Origin: SIG402 sp045639045
GTDB lineage: Bacteria; Bacillota; Clostridia; Christensenellales; Borkfalkiaceae
Length of the DNA: 8,064 bases
Direction of reading: 5' to 3'
NCBI GenBank assembly: GCA_045639045.1
Contig: JAZUCI010000049.1
Location: 1-8,064, forward strand
Each line of letters opens with the position of its first letter. Positions within the stretch are counted from its first letter, which is position 1. The position numbers and the translations under genes were made by a program. Below are positions 1-6,505 of the stretch, piece by piece. Under the pieces are notes generated by a model that was not told where the DNA came from, searched no databases, and saw only the letters and a program-made list of their open reading frames with translations.

Positions 1-1304
1 GAAATCTTATCAATTTCATCCAATAAAAATACGGGGTTGTTGGTTTTAGCCGAACGGAGTTCGTAAATAATTCTACCCGGCATTGCGCCGATATACGTTC
101 TTCTATGCCCGCGAATTTCCGCTTCGTCCTTTAATCCCCCAAGGCTCATACGGACGAACTTTCTGCCAAGCGCACGCGCGATAGAACGCGCGATAGAAGT
201 TTTACCAACCCCCGGGGGGCCTACGAAGCAAAGGATGGGGCCTTTCAATTCCCCCGTTAAAGCGTGTACCGCAAGGTATTCAATTACGCGCTGCTTTACC
301 TTTTCCAAACCGAAATGGTCTTCGTTTAATACTTGTTCGGCGTGGATTAAATCGCAATTATCCTGCGTGCTTTCCCCAAAGGGCAGTTCTAAAACCAAGT
401 CCACGTAATTGCGGATTACCGTGCTTTCGGGTGCGGAAGGGGGCATTTTATCCAAACGCGCCATTTCTTTCAGCACCTTTTCCCGAATATTTTCGGGCAT
501 CTTCTTTTCCTTGATTTGCTGAACGATTTTTTCGTTTTCCGCTTCGTCGTCCCCAAGTTCGTTGTGGATGGCGCGGATTTGCTCCCTTAAGAAATATTCC
601 TTTTGGTTTTCGTCGATATTCTTTTTAACTTCTTCCCCGATTTTCTTTTCCAGTTCCACGATGGAAAGGAAGGTTTCTAACGCCGAGCAAAGGGCAATGA
701 GTTTATCCGTATCCGAATCCTTTTCCAGCACCTTTTGCTTATCGTCCCTACGCAAATTCAGTTTGCGCAAAACGTAGTAAACGAATTTGTGCGCGTCCTC
801 CGTTTGCATTGCCTTTAACATATCGTCGGGTAGCATACCCATGGGGTTTTGGGGGCATTTTTTCAACGCGTTTTTCGCCATACGAAGGGCAACCAAGGTT
901 TCTTCCGCATTTCCGCTTACGTCCGCACGCGATAAAACGCGCGCGCGGAAAAATGCGCCTTCGGTGGAAAATTCCAAAAGGTTGGCGCGGGTTATGCCTT
1001 CAAAAGTAATGCGAATATTCGTTCCCCTGCCCTTTCCGATATTGGGGCTTAACTTTGCCACCACGCCCATTAAGTGTAAATCGGATAGTTCGGGGGATTC
1101 GGTTTCATCCGTCTTTTGCGCAACGAAGAAAATTTGCCCGCCGTTTTCAATCGCGTTTTTTACCGCGGCAATGGATTTTTCCCTGCCCACTTCAATGGTG
1201 GTGATTCCACCAACGGTGGCAACCGTTCCGCGCAAAGGGATTGCGGGGATAAAATCTTGCTTTTCTTCAGATTGCAAAATTACGTTTTCTTGCGTGTTTT
1301 CCAT
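1..1304 (-). CDS. lon: ATP-dependent protease Lon (LonA), N-terminal part, cut by window edge
   Basis: Cytosolic AAA+ serine protease that unfolds and degrades damaged and regulatory proteins. The frame is open from the ATG at 1304 to the left edge (434 codons plus two bases). Residues about 13-205 form the LON substrate-binding domain, with the typical VGREKSI and FVAQK segments; a helical linker follows, carrying the EYFLREQ motif. The AAA+ module starts near residue 330. Walker A is GPPGVGKT at 362-369 and Walker B is VFLLDEID at 425-432, close to their E. coli Lon positions. The sensor regions and the Ser-Lys protease domain lie outside the window. The start is supported by AGGTGA six bases upstream and a sigma-A-like promoter further up. 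The usual VVFPG-like stretch after PLR reads VATVGG here, a mild divergence. The gene is divergent from yggS. I see no clear CIRCE or CtsR heat-shock operator in front of it. Identification is very secure. Confidence 0.97.
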   Translation of the reverse strand, partial: MENTQENVILQSEEKQDFIPAIPLRGTVATVGGITTIEVGREKSIAAVKNAIENGGQIFFVAQKTDETESPELSDLHLMGVVAKLSPNIGKGRGTNIRITFEGITRANLLEFSTEGAFFRARVLSRADVSGNAEETLVALRMAKNALKKCPQNPMGMLPDDMLKAMQTEDAHKFVYYVLRKLNLRRDDKQKVLEKDSDTDKLIALCSALETFLSIVELEKKIGEEVKKNIDENQKEYFLREQIRAIHNELGDDEAENEKIVQQIKEKKMPENIREKVLKEMARLDKMPPSAPESTVIRNYVDLVLELPFGESTQDNCDLIHAEQVLNEDHFGLEKVKQRVIEYLAVHALTGELKGPILCFVGPPGVGKTSIARSIARALGRKFVRMSLGGLKDEAEIRGHRRTYIGAMPGRIIYELRSAKTNNPVFLLDEIDKI

Positions 1305-1342
1305 ATTCAGTCACCTGTACTAAAAATTGTAATACGAAGTAT

Positions 1343-1371
1343 AGTATACCACGCCCGCGCGAATTTGTCCA
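1343..1371 (-). promoter_or_regulatory. Predicted sigma-A promoter of lon
   Basis: On the minus strand, TGGACA (1366-1371) lies 17 bases from TATACT (1343-1348). Transcription would start near 1336, giving a leader of about 32 bases before the lon ATG. The hexamers are one base each from consensus. Directly upstream are two TTACGAAAA direct repeats (1378-1396). Confidence 0.7.
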
Positions 1372-1450
1372 TAGTTTTTACGAAAAGTTACGAAAATATT
1401 TGCGCGTGCGCGAGAGCGTTCCCTTTCCTTCCCCGATTTTTGAAAAACAC

Positions 1451-1479
1451 TTGACAAGTTAAGGAAAAAGGGGTATGAT
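1451..1479 (+). promoter_or_regulatory. Predicted sigma-A promoter of yggS-sepF
   Basis: A perfect TTGACA (1451-1456) is followed after exactly 17 bases by TATGAT (1474-1479). The expected transcription start, six to eight bases past the -10, falls at about 1485-1487, on the yggS ATG itself (1486). The purine run AAGGAAAAAGGGG that might look like a ribosome site is inside the promoter spacer, so it would not be in the mRNA. Confidence 0.8.
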
Positions 1480-1485
1480 ATTTTT

Positions 1486-2163
1486 ATGTGTGAAGTTCAA
1501 TCTATTTTAGAAAAAATCACCGTGAATCCGCAAGGGGAAAAAGTAACGGTGCTGGGCGCAAGCAAAACGCGTTCTGCCGAAGAAATTATTGCCGTTTACC
1601 GTAAGGGCGTAACCGTTATGGGGGAAAACCGCGCGCAAGAATTTACCGCAAAATACGACGCGGTGCACGCTGAAGGCATCCCCTACCGTTTTATCGGAAG
1701 GCTACAAACCAACAAAGTGAAATACTTGATTGGTAAAGTGGATATGATTGAATCGGTGGATCGGGTGGACGTGCTAAACGAAATTTCCAAGCGTAGCGTA
1801 AAAGCGGGGGTAACCACCCGCATTTTGCTGGAAATTAACGGCGGTAACGAAGAAAGTAAGGGTGGATACGCTTTGGCTGATATTCCCGAAGCGGTGAAAT
1901 ACGCATCCTCCCTACCCGGCATTTTCGTTTGCGGACTAATGGCGGTGTTGCCCGACACGGAAAACGTAGACGAATTAACCGAGATATGTAAAAGCGTACG
2001 TAAAACGTACGACGATATCAAAACCGCGTACGAAGGCGCGGAAAACGTATGCTTCACCACCCTTTCCATGGGGATGAGTGGGGATTACGAAATTGCCATT
2101 GCTTGCGGATCTAACGAAATCCGCTTGGGCAGAATTTTATTTGGGGAGAGAAATTACCTATGA
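1486..2163 (+). CDS. yggS: YggS/YlmE family PLP-binding protein (PLP homeostasis)
   Basis: 225-residue member of the PLPBP family (YggS in E. coli, YlmE in B. subtilis, PROSC in animals). These cytosolic single-domain TIM-barrel proteins hold pyridoxal 5'-phosphate and affect vitamin B6 and amino-acid balance without a known catalytic reaction. GASKT at 24-28 gives K27 as the PLP Schiff-base lysine. MGENRAQE follows at 45-52, then IGRLQTNKVKYL. The C-terminal phosphate-binding parts are SMGMSGD (194-200) and GSNEIRLGRILFG (208-220). Length is normal; the N-terminus is slightly short compared with E. coli, where the lysine is residue 36. No better downstream start is seen. The stop overlaps the sepF start as ATGA, which suggests translational coupling. 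The promoter places the transcript start at or next to the ATG, so the gene may be translated leaderless. Confidence 0.95.
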   Translation: MCEVQSILEKITVNPQGEKVTVLGASKTRSAEEIIAVYRKGVTVMGENRAQEFTAKYDAVHAEGIPYRFIGRLQTNKVKYLIGKVDMIESVDRVDVLNEISKRSVKAGVTTRILLEINGGNEESKGGYALADIPEAVKYASSLPGIFVCGLMAVLPDTENVDELTEICKSVRKTYDDIKTAYEGAENVCFTTLSMGMSGDYEIAIACGSNEIRLGRILFGERNYL

Positions 2164-2495
2164 GTATTTTTGACAGATTGACGAAAAACGCCGCAGCCGA
2201 ACGGGAATTTGACGATATTGCAATGCCCCGTGGGACCGCGCGCCCCGTGGAACAAACGCAAGGGGGCGTTGCCGTGTATAAACCCAAAAGTTATAGCGAA
2301 GTGGTGGAAATTATCGAAAGGCTTAGAAAAAACGCTTCCGCCATCGTGCATTTAGACGAAATTAAGGAAAGCACCGCGCAACGCGTTAGCGATATTTTAA
2401 GCGGCGCTATCATTGCTTTGGGTGGATCTATGTACGAAATTCAACCCAAAATTTTCATCTATACCCCCAGCGGTGTGGACGTAATGTTAGACTAA
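2160..2495 (+). CDS. sepF: Cell division protein SepF
   Basis: SepF anchors and bundles FtsZ filaments at the division septum in Firmicutes, Actinobacteria and many archaea. This 111-residue protein has an N-terminal stretch (MSIFDRLTKN) that fits the amphipathic membrane-binding helix, a short linker to about residue 37, and the SepF core (DUF552) at about 38-110. The core includes VVEIIERLRKNASAIVHL and the conserved ALGG turn (86-89) followed by IQPKIFIYTPSGVDV, matching the B. subtilis core pattern. It is shorter than the roughly 150-residue B. subtilis protein because the linker is reduced. GGGGAG at 2143-2148, inside yggS, may serve as ribosome site, and the 4-base overlap with yggS supports coupled translation. 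The usual downstream partners ylmG, ylmH and divIVA are absent, since a terminator follows. Confidence 0.93.
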   Translation: MSIFDRLTKNAAAEREFDDIAMPRGTARPVEQTQGGVAVYKPKSYSEVVEIIERLRKNASAIVHLDEIKESTAQRVSDILSGAIIALGGSMYEIQPKIFIYTPSGVDVMLD

Positions 2496-2508
2496 TATAA
2501 AAGATATG

Positions 2509-2548
2509 AAAAAGGGCAACCGTTCGTGCGGTTGCCCTTTTTGTTTTT
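2509..2548. terminator. Bidirectional intrinsic terminator between sepF and the ABC permease gene
   Basis: A 14-bp perfect stem (2509-2522 paired with 2529-2542) encloses a TTCGTG loop. On the plus strand the stem ends in T's, followed by GTTTTT, ending sepF transcription. On the minus strand it ends in five T's, so it can also end transcription of the permease gene, whose stop is 24 bases away. Confidence 0.92.
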
Positions 2549-2566
2549 GGAATATTCGCCCGTAAG

Positions 2567-3334
2567 CTATTCCCCCGTGGAAGGAGTGATAAGTACCAAC
2601 AAGCGGTACATTCCCCATTGCAAAAGTAGGGATAAAAATACGGTAATTACGGTTAGCGCCATTAGGGTGGCGGTTTCAAAGTAAATAGATGAAATCATCA
2701 TACTGTGCCCGATAGAACGCGCGGTGCCCGAAAGCGTTTCCGCCGCCACCATCAGTTTTAAGTTTAAGGCAAGGGTTGCGGCTATCGACCTACGGCTGTA
2801 AATGACCGAAAGGGGTAAGGTAAAGCGCAAGGCTAAATCCTTTTTCGTTGCGCCGTCAATTTGCGCCATGGAAAGCACGTCCTTTTCTATTGCTAACGCC
2901 CCTTCGTACAAAGAAGCGTAAGCCGTTGGCATAATTACCAACAGGGAAACAATAACGGGCGCAAGCCGTGGGCCCGCCCAAATGGCAAGAATTAAAGTTA
3001 CCGCCATAGTGGGAAGGGCGCGGAGCGTGTTAACGACGGGGGTAATGATTTTGCGAAAGTGTAAATTTTGCACGCTAAACAGCATACAAATAAGCGCAAG
3101 AATAACGCTAACCCCGTACGAAATTAGGGTACGCAAAACCGAGCCCCAAAGCACCGCGTACGTTTCCCCTTTCCCTAAAAGGGAAACGAAGGCTTTTACC
3201 GTGCTTTCTACCGAAGGGAATATGAACTCGCTCCCCGCTAAACTCGCGGAAATTTCCCATAGCGCGAACGCCCCGATTAAGATAACTGCGGGGTATAAAA
3301 CCGACCACAGGATTTGTTTTCTTTTGTTACTCAA
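2567..3334 (-). CDS. ABC transporter permease, SsuC/TauC-like (BPD_transp_1)
   Basis: Inner-membrane subunit of an ABC importer of the nitrate/sulfonate/taurine/thiamine-precursor class. From the TTG at 3334 the protein has 255 residues. Hydrophobic segments are visible near 9-29, 66-88, 97-118, 124-142, 183-199 and 220-241. The cytoplasmic EAA loop, which docks the ATPase, is at about 144-174, with the conserved glycine in IDGATKKD (G161) and the closing LP (P174). FPSVESTVKAFVSLL near residue 39 matches the periplasmic-side motif of SsuC/TauC proteins. TTG is chosen over the in-frame GTG at 3340 because AAGGAG (3340-3345) overlaps that GTG but lies at normal distance from the TTG. The gene follows the SBP gene after 9 bases. 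No ATPase gene is present in the operon. The substrate cannot be read from sequence. Confidence 0.9.
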   Translation of the reverse strand: MSNKRKQILWSVLYPAVILIGAFALWEISASLAGSEFIFPSVESTVKAFVSLLGKGETYAVLWGSVLRTLISYGVSVILALICMLFSVQNLHFRKIITPVVNTLRALPTMAVTLILAIWAGPRLAPVIVSLLVIMPTAYASLYEGALAIEKDVLSMAQIDGATKKDLALRFTLPLSVIYSRRSIAATLALNLKLMVAAETLSGTARSIGHSMMISSIYFETATLMALTVITVFLSLLLQWGMYRLLVLITPSTGE

Positions 3335-3339
3335 AAGCA

Positions 3340-3345
3340 CTCCTT
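3340..3345 (-). promoter_or_regulatory. Ribosome binding site deciding the permease start
   Basis: AAGGAG on the minus strand overlaps the TAA stop of the SBP gene (3344-3346). It has a 5-base gap to the TTG at 3332-3334. The GTG at 3338-3340 uses the last G of this site and therefore cannot be its start. Confidence 0.75.
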
Positions 3346-4339
3346 ATAAGAAGAAATCGTCCGAAACGGTAGCAGCCGAGGTGGGTTCTACCGCCATAAT
3401 TTTGGCAAGATAATCTACGATAACCGATTTCATTTCGCTTGCTTTAACCACTTTAATATTGCAACCCGTAATGGCGCTTTCGGTTAAAACTGCGGGGTTT
3501 AACGTGGTGGAATATCCTTCCGCCGTGTGATTGGCAATTGCGGTATAGGCGGCTTGCCCGTTGGTTTTTACCCACGTTGCGCTTTCTTCTAACGCGGCAA
3601 GCAATTTATTGCAAAATGCAGCATCTTGCGCAAGTTCTTTTTTCACCACGAGTACCGCTTGGGGATAGGAATCTTCCCCCCACAGCGCTTGCAAAGACAT
3701 TACGTTTTTAATTGCGGGCGCGGCGGTGGTTAATTTACTTACTTGGGGTTCGGGCGCTACTACGTAATCTAATTTCGTATTGCCCGTTGCGTTTAATAGG
3801 GCGGCGATTTGGGTTGCTTCTACCCCTTTAAGGTATACGTTGCTATCCGTAAGCGCGCTTTCATCCGAAGTGTACGCGATTTGGTTTTTTTGCAAAATAG
3901 CCTTGAAGGTAAGCCCGGGCACGTTAGCAAGGTTCACAACGCCGATTTTTTTACCTTTTAAGGATTGTACGTCCGTGATAACTTCCTTACCCAGCAAATA
4001 TAGGTTGCCGTGCGTGTTTACCGAAAGAATTTTATATTTATCCCCCTTTCCGCACAGTTTTGCCGCCGCGTTGATAGGCATAAGGGCAACGGAGGCTTCC
4101 CCCGTGGCTACCTTACCACCGATATCGCTTGCGTTAACCACCGTATAGGTTACCTTTTCGCCTAATTGGTTATCTTCGTGCATCAGTTTGGCAAACGCCA
4201 AAGCGGGCGCGCCGTCGGGCATATAAATTGCTACGTCGTTAGGGGTTTTTCCGCACCCTGCTAAAATCAGCGAACTAATTGCGATTACGCTGAGCGCAAG
4301 TACGGAAAGCAGTTTGGTTACGAATTTGGTCTTTTTCAT
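3344..4339 (-). CDS. ABC transporter substrate-binding lipoprotein (NMT1/SsuA-like)
   Basis: Membrane-anchored extracytoplasmic solute receptor for the permease encoded next to it. From ATG 4339 it has 331 residues. A typical lipoprotein signal is present: basic MKKTKFVTK, a hydrophobic core, and lipobox LAGC with lipidated C29. The mature part begins with VAIYMPDGAPALAFAKLM (36-53), then a two-lobed periplasmic-binding type 2 pattern, with LKGKKIGVVNLANVPGLTFKAILQ typical of the NMT1/nitrate/sulfonate/taurine group. The reading frame extends 26 codons further upstream, but that extension would precede the signal peptide and the predicted promoter, so 4339 is preferred. The ribosome site is weak (GGA about eight bases ahead). 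The permease follows closely, forming a two-gene operon without ATPase. The ligand is unknown; nitrate, sulfonate, thiamine precursor or other small ligands are all possible. Confidence 0.88.
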   Translation of the reverse strand: MKKTKFVTKLLSVLALSVIAISSLILAGCGKTPNDVAIYMPDGAPALAFAKLMHEDNQLGEKVTYTVVNASDIGGKVATGEASVALMPINAAAKLCGKGDKYKILSVNTHGNLYLLGKEVITDVQSLKGKKIGVVNLANVPGLTFKAILQKNQIAYTSDESALTDSNVYLKGVEATQIAALLNATGNTKLDYVVAPEPQVSKLTTAAPAIKNVMSLQALWGEDSYPQAVLVVKKELAQDAAFCNKLLAALEESATWVKTNGQAAYTAIANHTAEGYSTTLNPAVLTESAITGCNIKVVKASEMKSVIVDYLAKIMAVEPTSAATVSDDFFL

Positions 4340-4372
4340 AATAGTAGTCCGTCCATATTTTTTAGTATCCAC

Positions 4373-4381
4373 AGTATAGCA
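4373..4381 (-). promoter_or_regulatory. Predicted extended -10 promoter of the SBP-permease operon
   Basis: Minus-strand TGCTATACT has the TG-N extension plus a TATACT hexamer. No good -35 is found at 16-18 bases, which fits an extended -10 promoter or one needing an activator. The start would be near 4366, giving a leader of about 27 bases. The inverted repeat at 4400-4415 lies just upstream. Confidence 0.6.
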
Positions 4382-4399
4382 TATTTTATTCGCGTATTT

Positions 4400-4415
4400 G
4401 GTTGTGTAGACAACC
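4400..4415. repeat. Inverted repeat, candidate operator for the SBP operon
   Basis: GGTTGT-GTAG-ACAACC is a perfect 6-bp palindrome with a 4-base spacer. It lies at about -34 to -49 relative to the predicted SBP transcription start, where a -35 box or regulator would sit. Function is inferred from position only. Confidence 0.55.
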
Positions 4416-4446
4416 ATTTTCGGGGGTTTTTACGAAAAAATAAAAT

Positions 4447-4468
4447 TGTAAAAAATTTGTTTTTTACA
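4447..4468. repeat. AT-rich inverted repeat upstream of the ung promoter
   Basis: TGTAAAAAA-TTTG-TTTTTTACA is a perfect 9-bp inverted repeat with a 4-base spacer. It ends 11 bases before the ung -35 box. It could be a regulator site or an A/T-rich UP-like element; a terminator role is unlikely because the stem is almost all A-T. Confidence 0.6.
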
Positions 4469-4479
4469 CATAAAAGCGG

Positions 4480-4508
4480 TTGCTTTTTCAAGCCCCTTGT
4501 GTTACAAT
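4480..4508 (+). promoter_or_regulatory. Predicted sigma-A promoter of ung-apgM
   Basis: TTGCTT (4480-4485) and TACAAT (4503-4508) are 17 bases apart. Transcription should start near 4515, leaving a short leader of about 18 bases before the ung ATG at 4533. This excludes the TTG at 4497 as a start codon. Confidence 0.72.
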
Positions 4509-4520
4509 AAAAAGAAAAAA

Positions 4521-4526
4521 GGGGGA
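4521..4526 (+). promoter_or_regulatory. Ribosome binding site deciding the ung start
   Basis: GGGGGA sits six bases before ATG 4533 and directly abuts ATG 4527, so it supports the second ATG. Confidence 0.65.
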
Positions 4527-4532
4527 ATGGAA

Positions 4533-5231
4533 ATGAAACCCATCGGCGGCGGTTGGGACGAGGTTTTAAGCGAAGAATTTTCTTCGGACTGGTATCAAGA
4601 ATTACGTTCCTTTTTGAAGCAAGAATACACCCAAACCGTAGTGTACCCCCCTATGTTCGATATTTACAACGCTTTGCGTTATACCCCCTTTGACGGGGTT
4701 CGCGCGGTAATTTTGGGGCAAGATCCCTATCACAACGAAGGGCAAGCGCACGGGCTTTCCTTTTCGGTAAAACCCGGCGTGCAACCACCCCCTTCCCTAT
4801 TAAACATTTACAAAGAAATGAAAACCGACCTTGGGATTGAAAACCCCACCGATTACGGGTGCTTGGAATACTGGGCAAAGCAAGGGGTTTTGCTTTTGAA
4901 CACCGTTTTAACCGTTCGCGCGGGGCAAGCGAATAGCCACCGAGGGCAAAACTGGGAACGGCTGACAGATGCAATTATAAAAAAACTTTCGGAACGGGAA
5001 TCCCCCGTAATTTTCCTTTTGTGGGGCAACCCTGCAAGGGCGAAAAAGGTTTTGATTGACCGAAACAAGCATTTTATTTTGGAATGCGCGCACCCCAGCC
5101 CCCTTTCAGCGCGGAACTTTATGGGCTGCAAACATTTTAGCAAAACGAACGAAATTTTACAAAAACTGGGCAAACCGCCCGTTGACTGGGATTTGAGAAA
5201 CGACCCTGGATACAAAGATTTTAAGCGATAA
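4533..5231 (+). CDS. ung: Uracil-DNA glycosylase, family 1 (UDG)
   Basis: Removes uracil from DNA arising from cytosine deamination or dUMP incorporation, the first step of base excision repair. The 232-residue protein from ATG 4533 has all family-1 landmarks: the water-activating loop GQDPYH at 62-67 with D64, PPPS at 85-88, the uracil-recognition asparagine N123 in LLLNTVLTV, and the minor-groove loop HPSPLSA at 187-193 with H187. D64, N123 and H187 carry the same numbers as in E. coli Ung, which independently supports this start over the TTG at 4497 or ATG at 4527. The protein appears complete. It leads a probable two-gene operon with apgM, 24 bases downstream. I see no LexA-like site, so SOS control is not suggested. 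Confidence 0.97.
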   Translation: MKPIGGGWDEVLSEEFSSDWYQELRSFLKQEYTQTVVYPPMFDIYNALRYTPFDGVRAVILGQDPYHNEGQAHGLSFSVKPGVQPPPSLLNIYKEMKTDLGIENPTDYGCLEYWAKQGVLLLNTVLTVRAGQANSHRGQNWERLTDAIIKKLSERESPVIFLLWGNPARAKKVLIDRNKHFILECAHPSPLSARNFMGCKHFSKTNEILQKLGKPPVDWDLRNDPGYKDFKR

Positions 5232-5255
5232 ACTGACGATATAAGGAGTTTTATT

Positions 5256-6461
5256 ATGAAGTATGCGGTAATTTTATGCGACGGCATGGCAGACTATCCC
5301 ATTCCCGCCCTTGGCGGAAAAACGCCCTTACAAGTGGCGAAAAAACCGAATATGGACGCGCTTGCCGCGCGCGGTAAAGTTGGGCTTTGCCGTACCGTTC
5401 CCTTTGGCATGAAGCCGGGCAGCGACGTAGCAAACCTTTCGGTTATGGGTTACGACCCTAAAATTTATTATACGGGAAGAAGTCCGTTGGAAGCGGTTTC
5501 CATCGGCATTGATCTAAAACCCACGGATACCACCTTACGCGCCAACCTTGTAACCCTTTCGGAAGGGGGCGCTTACGAAGATAAAGCCATGGTGGATTAC
5601 AGCGCGGGCGAAATTCATACCGAGGACGCGCGCATGCTGATCGAATACTTAAAGCCCCACTTGGAAAACGAACGCTTTAAACTTTACGCGGGGGTTTCCT
5701 ACCGCCATTGTTTAGTAATTGACAACGGGAAAATCGGCAACGATTTAACCCCTCCCCACGATATTTCGGATAAACCCGTAACCGAACATTTGCCCAAGGG
5801 TATTTACGCGGAAGAACTGTTGGCGTTAATGAAAAAATCCAACGAATTACTTTCTGCGCATCCGTATAACGTGCAACGCGTTAAGGAAGGCAAGCGCCCT
5901 GCAAACTCCCTTTGGTTTTGGGGGGAAGGTACCAAACCCATGCTTACCGCGTTTGAAGAATTACGCGGCTTAAAGGGCGGTGTAATTTCTGCAGTAGACC
6001 TTATTCGCGGCGTTGGTATTTTGGCGGATATGAAGGTAATTGAAGTGCCGAATATCACGGGCAACTACACCACCAACTTCCAAGGCAAGGCGGATGCTTG
6101 CGCAGACGCGCTTTTGGGCGGTTTGGACTTCGTATATTTACATATGGAAGCGCCCGACGAATGCGGCCACCAAGGGGATTTGGAACATAAAATTTGGTCC
6201 ATTGAAGAAATTGACCGCGTGGTAATGAAAACGGTAGTGGAAAAACTGCGCGCCGCAGGGGAAGATTTTACCATTTTGGTTGCCCCCGATCATCCCACCC
6301 CCATCGCAATTAAAACGCACTGTTCGGACCCCGTACCCTTCTTAATTTATAGAAGCAACGCGGAAAAAGACAACGCGTTTGCCTACGATGAAGAAGGCGC
6401 GAAAAACAGCGGTGTTTTCGTGGAAAGCGGCGTAGATTTAATGAAGGAATTTTTGGCCTAA
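5256..6461 (+). CDS. ApgM-type phosphoglycerate mutase / proposed homoserine kinase
   Basis: 401-residue alkaline-phosphatase-superfamily enzyme of the archaeal-type cofactor-independent phosphoglycerate mutase group (COG3635). Visible features are CDGMAD (8-13, metal ligand D9), the nucleophile region GSDVANLSVMGYDP (55-68, S56), HMEAPDECGH (296-305, D301 and H305), APDHPTP (343-349, D345 and H346) and THCSDPVP with H355. This is a full two-metal active site, with normal length. Members either interconvert 2- and 3-phosphoglycerate or, in a bacterial subgroup (TIGR02535), are proposed homoserine kinases in genomes lacking ThrB. Sequence alone does not decide, and no threonine genes are adjacent. 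AAGGAG lies seven bases before ATG 5256. The gene follows ung after 24 bases with no promoter or terminator between, so co-transcription is likely. Confidence 0.9.
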   Translation: MKYAVILCDGMADYPIPALGGKTPLQVAKKPNMDALAARGKVGLCRTVPFGMKPGSDVANLSVMGYDPKIYYTGRSPLEAVSIGIDLKPTDTTLRANLVTLSEGGAYEDKAMVDYSAGEIHTEDARMLIEYLKPHLENERFKLYAGVSYRHCLVIDNGKIGNDLTPPHDISDKPVTEHLPKGIYAEELLALMKKSNELLSAHPYNVQRVKEGKRPANSLWFWGEGTKPMLTAFEELRGLKGGVISAVDLIRGVGILADMKVIEVPNITGNYTTNFQGKADACADALLGGLDFVYLHMEAPDECGHQGDLEHKIWSIEEIDRVVMKTVVEKLRAAGEDFTILVAPDHPTPIAIKTHCSDPVPFLIYRSNAEKDNAFAYDEEGAKNSGVFVESGVDLMKEFLA

Positions 6462-6505
6462 AAGGTAATTTTTCTTTCTTATAGAAAGAACAAGTAAAAA
6501 TTCAA

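Noticed and set aside
787..1323. Long plus-strand open frame (178 codons) opposite lon
   Set aside because: It is antisense to a well-supported Lon reading frame, has no domain pattern, and its open length follows from lon codon bias.
4338..4356. Tiny minus-strand frame ATG GAC GGA CTA CTA TTA TGA overlapping the SBP start as ATGA, a possible leader peptide
   Set aside because: It has no ribosome site and only about 10 bases of leader. A six-codon frame is easily chance, though the overlap is neat.
4340..4417. 26-codon N-terminal extension of the substrate-binding protein
   Set aside because: It would sit in front of a normal lipoprotein signal peptide and includes the predicted -10 region.
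4497..4532. TTG at 4497 or ATG at 4527 as ung start
   Set aside because: TTG precedes the predicted transcription start, ATG 4527 touches the ribosome site, and E. coli-matched residue numbering supports ATG 4533.
4853..5287. 144-codon minus-strand frame opposite ung
   Set aside because: It lies antisense to a gene with a full set of catalytic motifs and has no recognisable protein features.
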